DNA of 64,000 bases from Skermanella sp. TT6 (GCF_016653635.2 NZ_CP067420.1:4552001-4616000); one strand, 5' to 3'. Shown: positions 30,652 to 41,298, numbered from the stretch's first letter. Made by a program: numbers and translations. The notes: generated by a model from the sequence alone, not told the origin.

Positions 30652-31296
30652 GTGACGAGGGTGACACTCTACGGCGGCCGGACCTGGGCCGGCCGCCGGG
30701 TCGGGCTGCTCGGCGGGTCGTTCAACCCGGCCCACGAGGGGCATCGCCACATCAGCCTGCTGGCGCTCAAGCTGCTCGACCTGGACTATGTCTGGTGGCT
30801 GGTCAGCCCGCAGAACCCGCTGAAATCGACCCGCGACATGGCGTCGCTGGAAGAGCGACTGGCCGGCGGCCGGCTGGTCGCCCGGCACCCGCGGATCGTC
30901 GTCACCGACGTGGAGTGCGCGCTGGAAACCCGCTTCACGGCGGAGACACTGGCCGGACTGCACCGGTACTTCCCGCGGACCCGCTTCGTCTGGCTGATGG
31001 GCGCCGACAACCTGACCCAGATCCCCCGCTGGCAGAACTGGACGCGAATCTTTAACGGGACACCCGTTGCAGTCTTCAGTCGCCCTCCATATTCTTTAAG
31101 TGCGTTGCACGGCCAGGCCGCGCAACGCTACAGGTGTCGCCGGGTCGGCCAGGCCCGGGCCCGGGGGCTCGCGGACATGCGGCCGCCGGCCTGGGTGTTT
31201 TTCCAGAACCCGTTGCATCCGGCATCGGCGACGGAAATCCGGAAGCGCCGCGCGCAGGCCGCGGCGGTCGCTTCCGGCGGTCAACCCGTTCAATAG
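30652..31296 (+). CDS. nadD: Nicotinate-nucleotide adenylyltransferase
   Basis: Adenylates nicotinate mononucleotide to deamido-NAD. The 214-residue product has the nucleotidyltransferase motif LLGGSFNPAHEGHRHISLLA (GGxFxPxHxGH), DYVWWLVSPQNPLKS, FVWLMGADNLTQIPRWQNW and, near the end, NPLHPASATEIRKRRA (the ISSTxIR equivalent). The start is a GTG. It sits in the conserved proA-nadD-rsfS-rlmH order. Confidence 0.95.
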   Translation: MTRVTLYGGRTWAGRRVGLLGGSFNPAHEGHRHISLLALKLLDLDYVWWLVSPQNPLKSTRDMASLEERLAGGRLVARHPRIVVTDVECALETRFTAETLAGLHRYFPRTRFVWLMGADNLTQIPRWQNWTRIFNGTPVAVFSRPPYSLSALHGQAAQRYRCRRVGQARARGLADMRPPAWVFFQNPLHPASATEIRKRRAQAAAVASGGQPVQ

Positions 31297-31319
31297 AGGT
31301 GAAAGCCATAGCTACGTTC

Positions 31320-31742
31320 ATGCAACAGACCCCTGAAAACGGGTCGAACTCCCAACAGCTCCCCCCTATGGAACCCTCCCATATGGACCTGCCCAGGCAG
31401 CTCAGCGAGCTGGTCGTCAAGTCCCTGGACGACGACAAGGCCGAGGACATCGTCGTGATCGACCTCGCCGGCAAAACCACCATCGCGGACTACATGGTCG
31501 TGGCATCGGGCCGCTCGACGCGGCAGGTCGGCGCCATGGCCGAGCATCTGCGCGAGAAGCTGAAGGTCGCCGGGGCCGCCGCCGTCGAGATCGAGGGCCT
31601 GCCGCAGGCGGACTGGGTCCTGATCGATGCCGGCGACGTCATCGTCCACCTGTTCCGGCCCGAGGTCCGCAGCTTCTACAACATCGAGAAGATGTGGGGC
31701 ATCGAGCCGCCGGCGGCTCGGCAGGACATGCTGTACGCCTGA
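31320..31742 (+). CDS. rsfS: Ribosomal silencing factor RsfS
   Basis: Binds L14 and blocks subunit joining under starvation. The core is LVVKSLDDDKAEDIVVIDLA, TTIADYMVVASGRSTRQVGA and DWVLIDAGDVIVHLFRPEVR, all typical. The start is uncertain: ATG 31320 (MQQTPENG), GTG 31299, or internal ATGs at 31368 and 31383 nearer the conserved core; none has a strong ribosome site. I give 31320. It follows nadD closely and precedes rlmH. Confidence 0.94.
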   Translation: MQQTPENGSNSQQLPPMEPSHMDLPRQLSELVVKSLDDDKAEDIVVIDLAGKTTIADYMVVASGRSTRQVGAMAEHLREKLKVAGAAAVEIEGLPQADWVLIDAGDVIVHLFRPEVRSFYNIEKMWGIEPPAARQDMLYA

Positions 31743-31792
31743 CCGGCAGGCTTGGACGGATCGGTCCGGTACGGCACTGAGAAGGTAGGCCC

Positions 31793-32251
31793 ATGAAGAT
31801 CTGGCTCGCCGCCGTCGGGCGGGCGCGGGCCGGGGCGGCGCGCGACCTGTACGAGGAGTACGCCCGGCGGATGACCTGGCCGCTCGTCCTCAAGGAGGTC
31901 GAGTCGAAGAAGCGCGTGCCGCCCGACGAGCTGAAGCGCCTGGAAGCCGACCTGCTGCTGTCGGCCGTCCCCAATGCTGCCACGATCGTGGCGCTTGATG
32001 AGCGCGGCGCCGCCCTGTCGAGCGAGCGCTTCGCCGAGAAGCTGGGCGGCTGGCGGGACACGGGCGTCGGCGACGTCGCCTTCCTGATCGGCGGGGCGGA
32101 CGGTCATGGCGAGGCGGTGGCGAAGCGGGCGGACCTGATGCTGGCGCTGGGTCCCATGACCTGGCCCCACCTGATGGTGCGCGCCATGCTGGCGGAGCAG
32201 CTTTACAGGGCGCAACAGATTCTGGCGGGACACCCTTATCATCGTGCATAA
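31793..32251 (+). CDS. rlmH: 23S rRNA (pseudouridine1915-N3)-methyltransferase RlmH
   Basis: SPOUT methyltransferase acting on helix 69 of 23S rRNA. The 152-residue product begins MKIWLAAVGRARAGAARDLY and carries LDERGAALSSERFAEKLGGW, VAFLIGGADGHGEAVAKRAD and the C-terminal MTWPHLMVRAMLAEQLYRAQ with HPYHRA at the end, the RlmH signature. It lies 50 bp behind rsfS and is followed by gpmI. Confidence 0.97.
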   Translation: MKIWLAAVGRARAGAARDLYEEYARRMTWPLVLKEVESKKRVPPDELKRLEADLLLSAVPNAATIVALDERGAALSSERFAEKLGGWRDTGVGDVAFLIGGADGHGEAVAKRADLMLALGPMTWPHLMVRAMLAEQLYRAQQILAGHPYHRA

Positions 32252-32319
32252 ACTGTCCGTTGGGTCCGGCCTGTTCCACGGCTGCCGAAACGGATCCTTT
32301 ACCAAACTGGGATAGTGCT

Positions 32320-33891
32320 ATGTCCGCCATGACCGATATCAAACGCCCCCGCCCCGTCGTCCTTTGCGTTCTCGATGGCTGGGGCTATCGCGAGGATCCG
32401 GCGGACAACGCCGTGGCGCAGGCCCATACCCCCGTGTTCGACCGGCTTTGGCAGTCCTGTCCCCGCGCGTTCCTCCATGCGTCGGAGGAGGATGTCGGCC
32501 TTCCCAGGGGCCAGATCGGCAACTCCGAGGTCGGCCACATGAATCTCGGCGCCGGCCGGGTCGTGTTCCAGGACCTGCCGATGATCGACAAGGCGATCGC
32601 CGAGGGCGAGCTGGAGCATAACCCCGCGCTGAACGGCCTGATCGACGCGCTGAAGGCCTCCGGCGGCTCCTGCCACCTGATGGGCCTGCTGTCCCCCGGC
32701 GGCGTCCACAGCCACCAGTCCCATTTCACCGCCCTGTGCAAGGCGCTCAGCGCCGCCGGCGTGCCGGTCGTGATCCACGGCTTCCTGGACGGCCGCGACG
32801 TGCCGCCGCGCAGCGCCCGCGAGCAGGTCGGCGAGTTCCTGAAGTCGATCGAGGGCGTGCCCGGCATCCGCTTCGGCACCATCGACGGCCGCTACTACGC
32901 CATGGACCGGGACAAGCGCTGGGAACGGGTGGAGCGGGCCTACAACGCGATGGTCGCCGCCCAGGGCCTGGAGGCGCCGGACCCGCTGGCCGCCATCGAC
33001 GCCGCCTACGCGGCGGACACCGGCGACGAGTTCGTCCTGCCCACGGTGATCGACGGCTATACCGGCATGAAGGACGGCGACGGCGTCCTGATGGTCAATT
33101 TCCGCGCCGACCGCGCGCGGGAGATCCTGACCGCCCTGCTCGATCCCGCCTTCAAGGGCTTCGACCGGCGCAACCCGATCCGGTTCGCCGCCGCCGCCGG
33201 CATGGTCGAGTATTCGGCCGAGCTGAACGAGCAGCTGAGCGCGATCTTCCCGCCGAAGGAACTGACCAACGTGCTGGGCAAGGTCGTGTCCGACGCCGGC
33301 CTGACCCAGCTCCGCATGGCCGAGACCGAGAAGTACCCGCACGTGACCTTCTTCTTCAACGGCGGGGAGGAGAGGGTCTATCCGGGCGAGGAGCGCATCA
33401 TGGTGCCCTCCCCCAAGGTCGCGACATACGACCTCCAGCCCGAGATGTCGGCGCCCGAACTGGCGGACAAGGCGGTCGAGGCGGTCGGTTCCGGCAGGTT
33501 CGACATGCTGGTGATCAACTTCGCCAACCCCGACATGGTCGGCCATTCCGGCATCCTGGAAGCCGCGGTCAAGGCGGTCGAGGCGGTGGACGCCTGCCTG
33601 GGCCGCCTGGTCGACGCCGTCACCGCGCAGGGCGGGACCCTGCTGGTCACCGCCGATCACGGCAACTGCGAGATGATGCGCGACCCGGTCACCGGCGGCC
33701 CGCACACCGCCCACACGCTCAACCTGGTGCCGCTGATGCTGGTCAACGGGCCGGCCGACGCGGTGGGCCTGGGCGACGGTAAGCTGGCCGACATCGCGCC
33801 GACCATGCTCGACCTGATGAAGCTGCCGCAGCCGGCGGAGATGACCGGCCGGTCGCTGATTCGCCGCGCCTCAAGCGGCGCGGCGGAGTAG
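32320..33891 (+). CDS. gpmI: 2,3-bisphosphoglycerate-independent phosphoglycerate mutase
   Basis: Mn-dependent interconversion of 3- and 2-phosphoglycerate. The 523-residue alkaline-phosphatase-superfamily enzyme has VVLCVLDGWGYREDPADNAV, the catalytic serine in QIGNSEVGHMNLGAGRVVFQ, DGRDVPPRSAREQVG, NFANPDMVGHSGILEAAVKA and TADHGNCEMM. The ATG at 32320 matches the family N-terminus; the frame is open to 32260 and a second ATG lies at 32329. It ends 4 bp before the EnvC gene. Confidence 0.97.
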   Translation: MSAMTDIKRPRPVVLCVLDGWGYREDPADNAVAQAHTPVFDRLWQSCPRAFLHASEEDVGLPRGQIGNSEVGHMNLGAGRVVFQDLPMIDKAIAEGELEHNPALNGLIDALKASGGSCHLMGLLSPGGVHSHQSHFTALCKALSAAGVPVVIHGFLDGRDVPPRSAREQVGEFLKSIEGVPGIRFGTIDGRYYAMDRDKRWERVERAYNAMVAAQGLEAPDPLAAIDAAYAADTGDEFVLPTVIDGYTGMKDGDGVLMVNFRADRAREILTALLDPAFKGFDRRNPIRFAAAAGMVEYSAELNEQLSAIFPPKELTNVLGKVVSDAGLTQLRMAETEKYPHVTFFFNGGEERVYPGEERIMVPSPKVATYDLQPEMSAPELADKAVEAVGSGRFDMLVINFANPDMVGHSGILEAAVKAVEAVDACLGRLVDAVTAQGGTLLVTADHGNCEMMRDPVTGGPHTAHTLNLVPLMLVNGPADAVGLGDGKLADIAPTMLDLMKLPQPAEMTGRSLIRRASSGAAE

Positions 33892-33895
33892 CAGG

Positions 33896-35230
33896 ATGCG
33901 GAGGGCGGCATTGGCGGCGGCTGCCCTCCTCGGCGCCGCGGGCGGCTTCGGCGGTTTCTCCGGGGGCGGGCCTGCCGGAAAACCGGCCTGGGCGCAGGCC
34001 GACCCCCGCGCGTCCCAGCGCGCCCTGACCGAAATCGAGCGCCAGATCGAGGCGGGCCGGCAGCGGGACGCGGCGCTCGCCCGCTCGGGCGAGGCGCTGG
34101 AGCGGGAACTGGAAGGGCTCCGCACCCGCCTGGTCCAGACCGCCGACGAGGCCGCGAAACTCGAAACCGAGCTGACCGGGCTGGAGGAGACGCTCCGCGC
34201 CCTGGAGGCGGAGGAGTCGGCCCAGGCCGGCAAGCTCGACGCCGACAGGGCCAGCATCGCCGAACTGCTCGGCGGATTGCAGCGGCTGTCCCGGATCCCG
34301 CCCGAAGCCATGATCGCCCGCCCGGAATCGCCGGTCGACACCCTGCGCAGCGCTCTGCTGCTGCGCTCGGCCGTGCCGATCCTGCGGGAGCGCGCGGAGG
34401 CGCTGGCCGTGTCCCTCCAGCGGCTGGCCGACCTGCGCGCCGACCTGTCGGGCCGGCGCGCCCAGGCGCAGGGCGCCCGCACCGCGCTGGCGGCCCGCCA
34501 GGACGAGATCGCCAGGCTGGTCGAGCGCCGGCAGGAGCTTCAGCAACAGACCGAGGAGGAACGCCGCCAGGTCTCGGACCGGATGGCCCGGCTCGGCAAC
34601 GAGGCGCAGGACCTGCGCGGCCTGATCGAGCGGCTGGAACGCGAGGCGGAGCAGCGCCGGCGCGAGGAGCAGCGCCGCAAGGCCGAGGCGCTCGCCCGGG
34701 CCAAGGCCGAACGGGAGAAGGCGGAGCGCGAGCAGGCCGCCCGCGCGGCCGCCGCCGCCGCGGAGCGGGAGCGCGAGATCGCCGCCTCCATCACGCCGCC
34801 CACCGCGCCTGATCGCCCGGACGGCGGGCCGGGAGAGGGGGCATCGCGCCTGCCGGTCGCCGGCCAGGTGACCACCCGCTACGGCGAGGCGGACAAGTTC
34901 GGCGTGACCAGCCGCGGGCTGACGGTCTCGGCCCGGCCGGGCGCCCAGGTGGTGGCCCCCTCGTCCGGGTCGATCATGTTCGCCGGGCCGTTCCGCGGCT
35001 ACGGCCTCATCTTGATCGTTGAACATCCGAATGGATATCATAGTCTTATCGCAGGACTGGGCCGTATCGACACCAAAGTCGGCCAGCGCGTCCTGGCGGG
35101 CGAACCCCTGGGCGTGATGGGTAGCCCGGCGGACGGCAATCCCGATCTCTACTTCGAGCTGCGACGGAACGGTCAGCCCATCAACCCGCAGCGCGGCCTC
35201 CCCGCTTCCGATGGGAAAGGACAAGGTTAG
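33896..35230 (+). CDS. Murein hydrolase activator EnvC-like, degenerate M23 domain
   Basis: A 444-residue periplasmic protein: an alanine-rich signal peptide (cleavage probably after PAWAQA), a long coiled coil (about residues 40-300, with runs such as EREAEQRRREEQRRKAEALA) and a C-terminal LytM/M23 domain. The zinc ligands appear lost: where active enzymes have RxHxGxD this reads SRGLTVSARPG, and the final HxH strand reads LYFELR. This is the hallmark of EnvC-type amidase activators that lack peptidase activity. It lies between gpmI and ctpA with no gaps, a common alphaproteobacterial order. Confidence 0.9.
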   Translation: MRRAALAAAALLGAAGGFGGFSGGGPAGKPAWAQADPRASQRALTEIERQIEAGRQRDAALARSGEALERELEGLRTRLVQTADEAAKLETELTGLEETLRALEAEESAQAGKLDADRASIAELLGGLQRLSRIPPEAMIARPESPVDTLRSALLLRSAVPILRERAEALAVSLQRLADLRADLSGRRAQAQGARTALAARQDEIARLVERRQELQQQTEEERRQVSDRMARLGNEAQDLRGLIERLEREAEQRRREEQRRKAEALARAKAEREKAEREQAARAAAAAAEREREIAASITPPTAPDRPDGGPGEGASRLPVAGQVTTRYGEADKFGVTSRGLTVSARPGAQVVAPSSGSIMFAGPFRGYGLILIVEHPNGYHSLIAGLGRIDTKVGQRVLAGEPLGVMGSPADGNPDLYFELRRNGQPINPQRGLPASDGKGQG

Positions 35231-36619
35231 ATGATGAAAACGATCAGTGCTGCCGCCCTGGCGGGCGTACTATTCCTGGCGCCGGCTTGCGCGATCGCCG
35301 AGACCAACACCTCGGAAACCTACAGGCAGCTCAACCTCTTCGGCGACGTGTTCGAGCGCGTCCGGTCGGAGTATGTCGAGCAGGTCACCGACGAGCAACT
35401 GATCGAAACGGCCATCAACGGCATGCTGACCTCGCTGGACCCGCATTCCAGCTACCTGAACCGCAAGAGCTTCCAGGACATGCAGGTGCAGACCCGGGGC
35501 GAGTTCGGCGGTCTCGGCATCGAGGTCACGATGGAGAACGGCCTGATCAAGGTCGTCTCGCCGATCGACGAGACGCCGGCCTTCCGCGCCGGCATCCAGC
35601 CCGGCGACCTGATCACCCACCTGGACGGCGAGGCGATCTCCGGCATGAGCCTGGCCGACGCGGTCGAGAAGATGCGCGGCCCCGTGGGCAGCGACATCAA
35701 GGTGACGATCCGGCGGGGCGAGGGCTCCGAGCCGTTCGACGTCAGCATCACCCGCGACACCATCAAGATCCAGTCCGTCCGCTACCGGGAGGAGGGCGAC
35801 GTCGGCTATATCCGGATCACCACCTTCAACGAGCAGACCCAGATGGGCCTGGAGCGGGCGGTCGAGCGGCTGGAGAAGGACCTGGGCAACAAGCTGACCG
35901 GCTACGTGATCGACCTGCGGAACAATCCGGGCGGACTGCTCGACCAGGCGATCTCGGTGTCCGACAGCTTCCTGGACAAGGGCGAGATCGTCTCGACCCG
36001 GGGCCGAAAGCCGGAGGACGGCCAGCGCTACAATTCCAAGGCGGGAGACCTCGCCAAGGGCAAGCCCATCGTGGTGCTGATCAACGGCGGCTCGGCCTCC
36101 GCGTCGGAGATCGTCGCCGGCGCGCTTCAGGACCACCGCCGGGCGATCGTGCTGGGCACCCAGTCCTTCGGCAAGGGCTCGGTCCAGACCATCATCCCCC
36201 TGCCCGGCCACGGCGCCATGCGCCTGACCACCGCGCGCTACTACACGCCGTCGGGCCGCTCGATCCAGGCGCTCGGCATCAGCCCGGACATCGAGGTCCA
36301 GCCGGCGCGCGTCGAGGAGATCCAGCAGGGACTGCGCCGCCGCGAGGCGGACCTGCGCGGCGCTCTCCGCAACGACACCGTGAACGGCGGCCAGCAGGGG
36401 CAGCCGGCCCCCCAGGCGGCCCCGCCCGCCCAGGCTCCCGCTCCGGCCAACCCCGCTCCGGCCACCCCCGCTCCGGGGCCCGGCGCCCAGGGTACGCCCC
36501 AGGGCGAGGACGCCGATGCGGCGGCGGCGGCAGCCAACGACCAGTTCGACTACCAGCTCGCCCGGGCGCTCGACCTGATCCGCGGCGTGTCGCTGTTCAA
36601 CACCCGCGCCGTGAACTGA
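35231..36619 (+). CDS. C-terminal processing peptidase, S41 family (CtpA)
   Basis: Periplasmic serine protease that trims protein C-termini and, in relatives, controls cell-wall hydrolases. The 462-residue product has a signal peptide (MMKTISAAALAGVLFLAPAC...), a PDZ domain around residues 95-180 (GLGIEVTMENGLIKVVSPID), and the Ser-Lys dyad in GGSASASEIVAGALQDHRRA and TQSFGKGSVQTIIPL. A Pro/Ala-rich segment near residues 390-430 precedes the C-terminus. The start codon directly follows the EnvC stop, so the pair is probably coupled. Confidence 0.95.
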   Translation: MMKTISAAALAGVLFLAPACAIAETNTSETYRQLNLFGDVFERVRSEYVEQVTDEQLIETAINGMLTSLDPHSSYLNRKSFQDMQVQTRGEFGGLGIEVTMENGLIKVVSPIDETPAFRAGIQPGDLITHLDGEAISGMSLADAVEKMRGPVGSDIKVTIRRGEGSEPFDVSITRDTIKIQSVRYREEGDVGYIRITTFNEQTQMGLERAVERLEKDLGNKLTGYVIDLRNNPGGLLDQAISVSDSFLDKGEIVSTRGRKPEDGQRYNSKAGDLAKGKPIVVLINGGSASASEIVAGALQDHRRAIVLGTQSFGKGSVQTIIPLPGHGAMRLTTARYYTPSGRSIQALGISPDIEVQPARVEEIQQGLRRREADLRGALRNDTVNGGQQGQPAPQAAPPAQAPAPANPAPATPAPGPGAQGTPQGEDADAAAAAANDQFDYQLARALDLIRGVSLFNTRAVN

Positions 36620-36635
36620 GGACCGCGCACCCCCG

Positions 36636-37922
36636 ATGGCAACCGCCGCCAAACAGGCTCCGAAGGCGAAAGCCCCCAAGGTCAAGGTCGCCATCGACAT
36701 CGCCGCCATCCGCCGCGCCGTAGCCCAGGCTTTCGCCAGGCTGAAGCCGCGGCGGCGGAAGGCGGCCGGGCCGGTGGTCGACGGCGAGCGGACGCTGTCG
36801 ACCGAGATCGACACCGGCGTCGAGCGCAACCTGGTCACCCGGCGCATCCGGACGGTGGCCCTGGCGGCGAAGGCGACGGCCAGGTCGCGCAACGGCCGGC
36901 GGGCCGCGGGGGCGCTCGCGGTCCTGCTTCCCGTCCTGCTGGTAGGATGGACGGCGGCCTGGCTGGTCGGCGGGGCCGAGGAGACTGAACGCGAACTGGC
37001 GGCTGCGGTCCCCCGGATCGTCGTCCCCGTCCTGGCCCCGGACAGCGGCGGCGTGATCCAGGCCGAGCCGGCCAAGGCGGCGCCGGCCGCCGTCAACTCG
37101 CCCTACGATCCGGTCCCGATGGTGCCGGCCCCGGCGGCCGGCCTGATCGAGGACTCCCCGCGCGGCCCGCTGCCCCGGATCGCATCCGACGGCAGGACGC
37201 CGTGGCAGACCTATGCCCGCCCCTTCTTCCACGACGACAAGCGCCCGCGCATAGCCCTGGTGGTCGGCCCCCTGGGGATCTCGTCCGGCGCGACGCTCCG
37301 GGCGATCGAGGGGTTGCCGGGGGCCGTCACCCTGGCCTTCGCGAGCGGCGCCGGCCAGCTCGGCACCTGGGTGGACCAGGCGCGCCGGCTGGGGCACGAG
37401 GTGATGCTCGACCTGCCGGCCGAGCCGGCCGACTTCCCGCGCAACGATCCGGGCCCCGGCGCGCTGCTGGTCTCCCTCGACGGCGACCGCAACCAGCAGA
37501 GGCTGCTGGGATCGCTCGGGCGGGTCTCCGGGTATGTCGGAGTCCTGTCCCTGTCGGGTAACCGCTTCACCGGGGCCCCCGACAGTGTCCGCCCGATGCT
37601 GGCCGAGGTGAACCGGCGCGGACTGATGTTCCTGGACGCCCGGCCGGGCGCCCGCAGCATCGCCGCGCGGGAGGCGACCCGGATCGGCCTGCCCCGCGCC
37701 ATCGCCGACACGCTGATCGACGAGGTGCCTTCGAGACCCGCGATCGAGGCCCGCATGCGCCTGCTTGAGGAGGCGGCCCGGCTGGACGGCGCCGCGGTCG
37801 GGATCGCCCAGCCATACCCGGTGACGCTGGACCAGCTCAGCGACTGGATCAAGACGCTGGAAGGGAAAGGCATCGTGCTGGCCCCCATCACGGCGCTCGT
37901 CAACAAGCAGGCCGACCGGTAA
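36636..37922 (+). CDS. Divergent polysaccharide deacetylase family protein (YibQ-like)
   Basis: A 428-residue protein with a basic cytoplasmic N-terminus, one membrane helix near residues 90-110 (AAGALAVLLPVLLVGWTAAW) and a C-terminal periplasmic domain of the divergent polysaccharide deacetylase type (RIALVVGPLGISSGATLRAI, VTLAFASGAGQLGTWVDQAR, HEVMLDLPAEPADFPRNDPG). The canonical metal-binding Asp/His pattern is not obvious, as usual in this family. It follows ctpA after 16 bp; EnvC-CtpA-YibQ clusters recur in bacteria and point to envelope work. Substrate unknown. Confidence 0.85.
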   Translation: MATAAKQAPKAKAPKVKVAIDIAAIRRAVAQAFARLKPRRRKAAGPVVDGERTLSTEIDTGVERNLVTRRIRTVALAAKATARSRNGRRAAGALAVLLPVLLVGWTAAWLVGGAEETERELAAAVPRIVVPVLAPDSGGVIQAEPAKAAPAAVNSPYDPVPMVPAPAAGLIEDSPRGPLPRIASDGRTPWQTYARPFFHDDKRPRIALVVGPLGISSGATLRAIEGLPGAVTLAFASGAGQLGTWVDQARRLGHEVMLDLPAEPADFPRNDPGPGALLVSLDGDRNQQRLLGSLGRVSGYVGVLSLSGNRFTGAPDSVRPMLAEVNRRGLMFLDARPGARSIAAREATRIGLPRAIADTLIDEVPSRPAIEARMRLLEEAARLDGAAVGIAQPYPVTLDQLSDWIKTLEGKGIVLAPITALVNKQADR

Positions 37923-37946
37923 ACCGTCCGGCAGGAAGAAGCCCCC

Positions 37947-38409
37947 ATGAGCAAATCGGACAAACTGCCCTACCGGCCCTGCGTCGGCATCATGCTGGTC
38001 AACCCCGGCGGCAAGGTCTTCGTCGGCCGGCGGATCGACACGCCCGACGCCTGGCAGATGCCCCAGGGCGGCATCGATGCCGGCGAGACCCCGCGCGAGG
38101 CAGCACTCCGCGAGCTGGTCGAGGAGATCGGCACCGGGGCGGCCGAGGTGGTCGCCGAGACGGAGGGCTGGCTGCGCTACGACCTGCCGCCCCACCTGAT
38201 CGGCAAGGTCTGGAAGGGCAAGTACCGCGGGCAGGAGCAGAAATGGATCCTGGCCCGCTTCACCGGAACCGACGGCGACATCGACCTGGTCACCGACCAC
38301 CCGGAGTTCGACGCCTGGCAATGGATAGAGCCGGACCGGCTCGCCGACCTGATCGTCCCGTTCAAGCGGCCGATCTACGAGGCGGTGGTGGCGGAGTTCC
38401 GGACCCTGC

Positions 38410-38429
<20 letters not shown>
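37947..38429 (+). CDS. rppH: RNA 5'-pyrophosphohydrolase
   Basis: Nudix hydrolase that removes pyrophosphate from mRNA 5' ends and starts decay. The 160-residue product has [20 protein letters not shown], the Nudix box [20 protein letters not shown] immediately before IG, and [13 protein letters not shown], features of RppH. It follows the deacetylase gene after 24 bp. Its last 20 bp overlap the end of the convergent histidine kinase gene. Confidence 0.94.
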
Positions 38430-39657
<1,228 letters not shown>

Positions 39658-39768
39658 GACGTCCTGCCTCGAAATTCCGGGGAGCGGCTATCCGCAATAT
39701 AGCGGACATGCGTGACGGATTTTTGACGCTCCGGTTTCACTCCCCGCAAAGTCTCCGAGGCCGGCCCG

Positions 39769-40647
39769 CTATTCGGAGGTGACGGTCACCTCGACCTCCA
39801 TGCCCAGGAAATCCTCCGCCTCGCCGAACCAGTCGCCGCCGAGGGGAACCGCCTGCGCCGGGTCCCGGGTGACCGCGACCCGAATGAGGCCGGCGCCGCC
39901 GACGATGCCGTTGGTCGGGTCGAACTCGACCCATCCCGCACCCGGCAGGTAGATCTGGACCCAGGCATGGGTCGCGCCGCCGCCGACCCGGCTTTCGGGA
40001 TCGCCGTCGACCGCGGGGTCGTAGAGATAGCCCGAGACGAAGCGGGCGGCGAAGCCCAGCGTGCGCGCCGCCTCCATCATCAGGAGCGCGAAGTCGCGGC
40101 AGGTGCCGGACCGGCTCCCCAGGGTCTCCGCCGGGCTCTGGGTCCCGACGGCGACCCGCGCCTTGTAGGTGAAGCTCTCCTTGATGGTGCGGGTCATCGC
40201 GACCAGCATCTCCTGGGTCTCGGTCGGGCCGTCGGTCCGGATGAACTGCTTGGCCCACTCGTCGACCAGATGGTCGGGATCTGGAAAATGGCGCTCCGTC
40301 GTGCGCCCGAGATCCGGGATCTCTTCGGCCGAGTAGGAGAAGGGATAGGTCTTCGCGTAGTCCTCGATCGGGAAGTCGGGATCGGACAGGCCGAAATGAT
40401 CCAGCCGGATGGAGCTCTCGAACCGCAGTTCGGCCGCCGTCTGGTCGAACGAGGCGATGGCGATCGAGTTGCCGAAGACGTCGTGCATCCACCGGATGTC
40501 GGTCGGCGGCGGGCTGATCGCCATCCTGGTTTCGAGCAGCCGCATGTCGTGGCTGTCGCGCGGTCTGAACATCAGGCGGTGCTCCCCGAAGCTCACCGGC
40601 GTCGAGTAGCGGTACACGGTCACGTGCCTTACGTTCAGGATGGTCAT
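39769..40647 (-). CDS. Transglutaminase-like cysteine protease family protein
   Basis: A 292-residue protein with an N-terminal bacterial transglutaminase-like beta domain (MTILNVRHVTVYRYSTPVSF) and a catalytic core: SRSGTCRDFALLMMEAARTL (Cys), ATHAWVQIYLPGAGWVEFDP (His) and the Asp in FDPTNG. The triad is complete. Members are putative proteases or peptide ligases; no substrate is known. The ATG at 40647 is the family start; the frame is open much further upstream but that part is arginine-rich and not protein-like. Confidence 0.9.
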   Translation of the reverse strand: MTILNVRHVTVYRYSTPVSFGEHRLMFRPRDSHDMRLLETRMAISPPPTDIRWMHDVFGNSIAIASFDQTAAELRFESSIRLDHFGLSDPDFPIEDYAKTYPFSYSAEEIPDLGRTTERHFPDPDHLVDEWAKQFIRTDGPTETQEMLVAMTRTIKESFTYKARVAVGTQSPAETLGSRSGTCRDFALLMMEAARTLGFAARFVSGYLYDPAVDGDPESRVGGGATHAWVQIYLPGAGWVEFDPTNGIVGGAGLIRVAVTRDPAQAVPLGGDWFGEAEDFLGMEVEVTVTSE

Positions 40648-40841
40648 CGTCGTCACCTTTGCCGACACCCGGAGGGGCGCGGGCGCGGCATCAACGCGAC
40701 GACCGGCCAAAGGTTCCCTCCCGCCCGACGCCGATGGGACAAGCCGGAATCGGGAAAGGCCGCGCCGGTGCCGGCGCGGCCTTGGATGACCCGTTGCCGT
40801 CGATCCGGCGCGGCGGCGGACCCGCTGCCGCGCCTGCGATC

Positions 40842-41255
40842 TCAGGCGGCCTTGGAGACCGTCAGCGCCTTCAGCTCGGCGACGCTTTCCTGGGTGCGGG
40901 AGCTGATGACCGAATAGGCTTCCCGGCCGCCCTTGGCGGCGATCTCCGACAGTTCGCGGACCTGGGCGCTGACCTTGTCGGCCGTGGTCTTCGCGAGTTC
41001 CGCCTGCATGTTCAGGGTGGCCGGCAGATCCTTGACCGCCAGGACGGCCTTGGCGCTCTCCGCGGAGTCCTTCAGGTTCGCCTCGGCGATCTCGACCTGG
41101 CGCTTGATCAGGGTCTGGGCCGTATCGGCGAAAATCCTGCCGACCTTGACCATGGCTTCGAAATTGCGGTTCTGCGCGTCGATCAGCGCCTTGACGTCGA
41201 GATTCGGAACCTGGCCATTGAACAGCTTGCCGAAGTCGAAATTGTTCTGGGACAT
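40842..41255 (-). CDS. Phasin family protein
   Basis: Coats polyhydroxyalkanoate granules. From ATG 41255 the 137-residue product reads MSQNNFDFGKLFNGQVPNLD, then the phasin helices with ALIDAQNRNFEAMVKVGRIF, IKRQVEIAEANLKDSAESAK and AAKGGREAYSVISSRTQESV. GGAG about 10 nt upstream supports this start; an upstream ATG at 41279 (MKLSEFQQ) is the alternative. A TTGC-N6-GCAA dyad lies at 41285-41298, just upstream. Monocistronic. Confidence 0.92.
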   Translation of the reverse strand: MSQNNFDFGKLFNGQVPNLDVKALIDAQNRNFEAMVKVGRIFADTAQTLIKRQVEIAEANLKDSAESAKAVLAVKDLPATLNMQAELAKTTADKVSAQVRELSEIAAKGGREAYSVISSRTQESVAELKALTVSKAA

Positions 41256-41284
41256 CTGTTGGAACTCCGATAGTTTCATTCTTG

Positions 41285-41298
41285 TTGCACTGCAGCAA
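41285..41298. promoter_or_regulatory. TTGC-N6-GCAA dyad upstream of phasin, possible PhaR operator
   Basis: TTGCACTGCAGCAA is an inverted repeat with a TGCA core, 30 bp before the phasin ATG. PhaR-type repressors of granule genes bind TGC/GCA-rich dyads, and phasins are their classic targets. No phaR gene is in the window. Confidence 0.35.
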
